Source: Acinetobacter sp. (GTDB lineage: Bacteria; Pseudomonadota; Gammaproteobacteria; Pseudomonadales; Moraxellaceae). Taken from it: 9,127 nt of DNA. The notes under the pieces are model-generated. The model saw nothing but the letters and a program-made list of their open reading frames with translations. It was not told where the DNA came from and did no database searches. The DNA lies in contig JAUNHS010000015.1 in NCBI GenBank assembly GCA_030523805.1, positions 1 through 9,127 on the forward strand, in the 5' to 3' direction. The translations under genes were made by a program, and so were the position numbers. This document shows positions 7,251 through 9,127 of this stretch, piece by piece; within the stretch, counting starts at the first letter, position 1, and each line of letters starts with the position of its first letter.

Positions 7251-8519
7251 TTAACGGTTAATATCACGTTGCGTTTCGCCTTTGTACAACTGGCGTGGAC
7301 GACCAATTTTGTACGGAGAAGCGTGCATTTCCAACCAGTGGCTGATCCAACCTACAGTACGAGCTAAAGCAAAGATTACTGTAAACATTTCTGTTGGAAT
7401 ACCAATCGCTTTCAAGATGATACCAGAGTAGAAATCTACGTTTGGATACAACTTACGCTCAATGAAGTACGGATCGCTTAATGCAATACGCTCAAGCTCC
7501 ATCGCCAATTTCAATTGTGGATCATTGATACCTAAAGCGCCCAATACTTCATCACACGTTTGCTTCATTACTTTCGCACGTGGGTCAAAGTTCTTATACA
7601 CACGGTGACCGAAGCCCATTAATTTCGCTTCTTTACGCTTCACTTTTTCCATAAACTCAGCAACGTTTTCTACGCTACCGATTTCGTCAAGCATTAACAA
7701 TACCGCTTCGTTTGCACCACCGTGAGCAGGACCCCAAAGTGCAGAAATACCTGAAGAGATACACGCATAAGGGTTTGCACCAGTAGAACCAGCCAAACGT
7801 ACAGTAGAAGTAGAAGCATTTTGCTCGTGGTCAGCGTGCAATGTGAAAATACGATCCATTGCTTTAGCTAATACAGGGTTTACTTTGTAGTCTGGGTTTG
7901 CAGGTGTAGCAAACATCATGTACAAGAAGTTTTCTGCATAACCTAAGTCATTGCGTGGATACATAAATGGCTGACCTACAGTATATTTGTAGCTCCATGC
8001 TGCCAATGTAGGAATCTTCGCAATCAAACGCATCGCAGTAATTTCACGATGGTTAATATCTTCAATGTTTAAATTGTTGTGATAGAATGCAGACAATGCA
8101 CCAACAACACCAACCATTATAGCCATTGGGTGAGCATCACGGCGGAAACCATTATAGAAACGGCTTACTTGGTCGTGTACCATTGTGTGATTACGGATTT
8201 TTTCATCAAATTCCGCTTTTTGCTCAGCTGTTGGCAACTCACCATTTAACAATAAATAGCAAGTTTCTAAATAATCTGCTTTAGTCGCCAATTGGTCAAT
8301 TGGATAACCACGGTGTAATAAAATTCCTTTATCACCATCAATAAATGTGATTTTAGACTCACAAGATGCTGTAGACATAAAACCAGGGTCAAAAGTGAAA
8401 TAACCTGCTTTTAATACACTACCCACATCAATAACATCTGGACCTAATGTACCACTGTAAATTGGTAATTCAATTTTATTTCCATCAAGCTCAAGAATAG
8501 CTTTTTTAGATTCAGACAT
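7251..8519 (-). CDS. gltA: Type II citrate synthase
   Basis: GltA condenses oxaloacetate with acetyl-CoA to give citrate and CoA, the entry step of the TCA cycle, in the cytoplasm. From the ATG at 8519 the protein has 422 residues, the usual size for the hexameric, NADH-sensitive Gram-negative type (E. coli 427). The catalytic triad is visible: H266 in [11 protein letters not shown]305 in [16 protein letters not shown] and D362 in [12 protein letters not shown], matching E. coli H264, H305 and D362. The C-terminus ends in QRDINR, typical of the family. An upstream in-frame ATG at 8597 would add 26 residues. I reject it because 8519 has a strong AGGAG Shine-Dalgarno at 8527-8531 and a family-like N-terminus ([13 protein letters not shown]). 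The sequence is strongly Acinetobacter-like from memory. The gene stands alone, convergent to adeK and divergent from the Maf-family gene. In Acinetobacter gltA usually lies divergent to sdhC, so this neighbour is unexpected. Confidence 0.97.
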   Translation of the reverse strand: MSESKKAILELDGNKIELPIYSGTLGPDVIDVGSVLKAGYFTFDPGFMSTASCESKITFIDGDKGILLHRGYPIDQLATKADYLETCYLLLNGELPTAEQKAEFDEKIRNHTMVHDQVSRFYNGFRRDAHPMAIMVGVVGALSAFYHNNLNIEDINHREITAMRLIAKIPTLAAWSYKYTVGQPFMYPRNDLGYAENFLYMMFATPANPDYKVNPVLAKAMDRIFTLHADHEQNASTSTVRLAGSTGANPYACISSGISALWGPAHGGANEAVLLMLDEIGSVENVAEFMEKVKRKEAKLMGFGHRVYKNFDPRAKVMKQTCDEVLGALGINDPQLKLAMELERIALSDPYFIERKLYPNVDFYSGIILKAIGIPTEMFTVIFALARTVGWISHWLEMHASPYKIGRPRQLYKGETQRDINR

Positions 8520-8526
8520 TTGATTA

Positions 8527-8531
8527 CTCCT
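8527..8531 (-). promoter_or_regulatory. Ribosome binding site that sets the gltA start
   Basis: On the minus strand AGGAG is followed after 7 bases by the ATG at 8519. This is close to ideal spacing and decides against the upstream in-frame ATG at 8597, which has no comparable site. Confidence 0.85.
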
Positions 8532-8650
8532 GTCTAACTTAAAGTTTATATTGTGTACAACCCCATTTTGCTCCCCTAGCCTTATCCGATCCTTCATATC
8601 CTGAACAACGCTAAGTCAAATTGGGTTGCCTGTTTCGTTGAATTGAGCAT

Positions 8651-8679
8651 AAGATGTAACACTATGCAATTTTTGTCAA
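8651..8679 (-). promoter_or_regulatory. Candidate sigma-70 promoter of gltA
   Basis: On the minus strand a perfect TTGACA -35 box (8674-8679) is followed after 17 bases by CATCTT (8651-8656), only 3/6 to the -10 consensus. A perfect -35 with a weak -10 would fit an activated promoter. A short 5-base inverted repeat, GCATA (8647-8651) and TATGC (8663-8667), lies over the spacer and -10. The leader to the ATG would be about 125 bases. Confidence 0.4.
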
Positions 8680-8802
8680 TAATACTAAAGGATAATATGT
8701 TATTTTTTCGCCGAACACACAGCACACTTTTTAAATTTTAATATATTTTTCAACAGTTTAACAAAATATCATTTGTACATTTTTTTCGCTTTGACTTTGG
8801 TC

Positions 8803-8808
8803 TATAAT
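8803..8808 (+). promoter_or_regulatory. Candidate -10 box for the Maf-family gene
   Basis: TATAAT is a perfect -10 hexamer 71 bases upstream of the ATG at 8880. At the expected distance upstream there is only a T-run (8780-8786), so no convincing -35 box is present. The call rests on the -10 match and its position. Confidence 0.4.
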
Positions 8809-8812
8809 CTTC

Positions 8813-8825
8813 ATCAACTGTTGAT
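8813..8825. repeat. 13-bp palindrome at the proposed start of the Maf-family transcript
   Basis: ATCAAC (8813-8818) and GTTGAT (8820-8825) are perfect inverted arms around a single T. The element begins 5 bases after the candidate -10 box and would cover the transcription start. It could be an operator; the arms are too close together to form a stable RNA hairpin. No regulator can be named. Confidence 0.4.
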
Positions 8826-8879
8826 TTGTGTTACAATAATCGCTTATTCACCGTATATTTTGCCACTGATTGCACAATT

Positions 8880-9127
8880 ATGTCTTCATCATTTCCCCTT
8901 ATTTTGGCTTCTAGTAGTCGTACTCGCCAGCAACTATTACAACGTCTTGGCTTAAACTTTCAAGCCATTGCACCCGATATTAATGAATCGCCACAAGGCG
9001 AACAGCACGCTGACCAATTAGCCCAGCGTCTCGCCTATCAAAAAGCATTGCATATTGCACAGCAATTCCCCGATGCAATTGTGATTGGTTCAGACCAAGT
9101 GGCATGGCGTTTACATGAGCCACAGCA
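8880..9127 (+). CDS. Maf/YceF-family nucleotide pyrophosphatase (5' part only)
   Basis: Maf proteins are cytoplasmic house-cleaning enzymes that hydrolyse modified nucleoside triphosphates to monophosphates. The YceF subgroup acts on 7-methyl-GTP. The frame is open from the ATG at 8880 to the window end, giving 82 codons of an expected 190-200. The N-terminus PLILASSSRTRQQLL carries the Maf signature with the conserved Ser and Arg. IGSDQVA (69-75) places the catalytic Asp at D72; SDQV is typical of YceF, whereas the dTTP-specific YhdE group has ADT at this point. No good Shine-Dalgarno precedes the ATG. I still choose this start because the family's LASSSxxR motif sits 9 residues in, and the only upstream in-frame alternative noted is a TTG at 8826. 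The gene is divergent from gltA. The substrate call is inferred from the subgroup motif. Confidence 0.9.
   Translation, partial: MSSSFPLILASSSRTRQQLLQRLGLNFQAIAPDINESPQGEQHADQLAQRLAYQKALHIAQQFPDAIVIGSDQVAWRLHEPQ

Larger units (their letters stand above)
8520..8879. other. Divergent intergenic region between gltA and the Maf-family gene
   Basis: This 360-base AT-rich stretch holds no gene I can support. Nearest gltA is a leader of about 125 bases, containing a short in-frame extension of gltA that I judge untranslated. It also contains a candidate gltA promoter (8651-8679), a candidate -10 box for the Maf-family gene (8803-8808) and a 13-base palindrome (8813-8825). The stretch 8680-8802 shows long A/T runs and no clear motif. 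An open frame at 8773-8955 overlaps the start of the Maf-family gene in another frame and looks spurious. Confidence 0.7.

Noticed and set aside
8520..8597. N-terminal extension of GltA by 26 residues from an upstream in-frame ATG
   Set aside because: The inner ATG at 8519 has a strong AGGAG site at good spacing and matches the usual family N-terminus; the extension does not resemble GltA.
8773..8955. A 60-codon plus-strand frame rich in Leu, Ile and Phe
   Set aside because: It overlaps the Maf-family coding region in another frame, and its hydrophobic look comes from T-rich intergenic DNA. The Maf frame has clear family motifs and continues to the window end.

Overview
The window looks like chromosomal DNA from Acinetobacter or a close Moraxellaceae relative. 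This rests on AT-rich codon use, a three-gene RND efflux operon laid out and sized like adeIJK (437, 1057 and 483 aa), and a type II citrate synthase that reads throughout like Acinetobacter GltA from memory. No database search was possible, so the genus is an inference. I see no insertion sequences, integrase, tRNA, rRNA, CRISPR array or prophage genes.

Layout. Positions 1-166 hold an AT-rich inverted repeat and at most the last 23 codons of an unidentified plus-strand gene. A minus-strand Sfp-type 4'-phosphopantetheinyl transferase gene follows (167-820). A 258-base non-coding stretch (878-1135, or 821-1135 if the shorter PPTase start is right) carries divergent promoters, a pentanucleotide tandem repeat, and a palindrome inside the proposed adeI promoter. 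The adeI-adeJ-adeK operon fills 1136-7085 on the plus strand and ends at a strong intrinsic terminator. Convergent to it is gltA (minus strand, 7251-8519) with its own hairpin terminator. A 360-base intergenic region then separates gltA from a divergent plus-strand gene for a Maf/YceF-type nucleotide pyrophosphatase, which is cut off by the window end.

How the genes work together. AdeI (periplasmic lipoprotein adaptor), AdeJ (inner-membrane proton-driven pump) and AdeK (outer-membrane channel lipoprotein) form one tripartite drug exporter. They are coupled by an 11-base gap and a 1-base stop/start overlap. The PPTase, citrate synthase and Maf protein are housekeeping or biosynthetic neighbours with no demonstrated link to the pump.

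I found no convincing undescribed system. The points most worth checking are in the adeI upstream region (the promoter-embedded palindrome and the ATTAC repeat), the long Ala/Glu/Lys-rich tail of AdeI, and the gene order around gltA.
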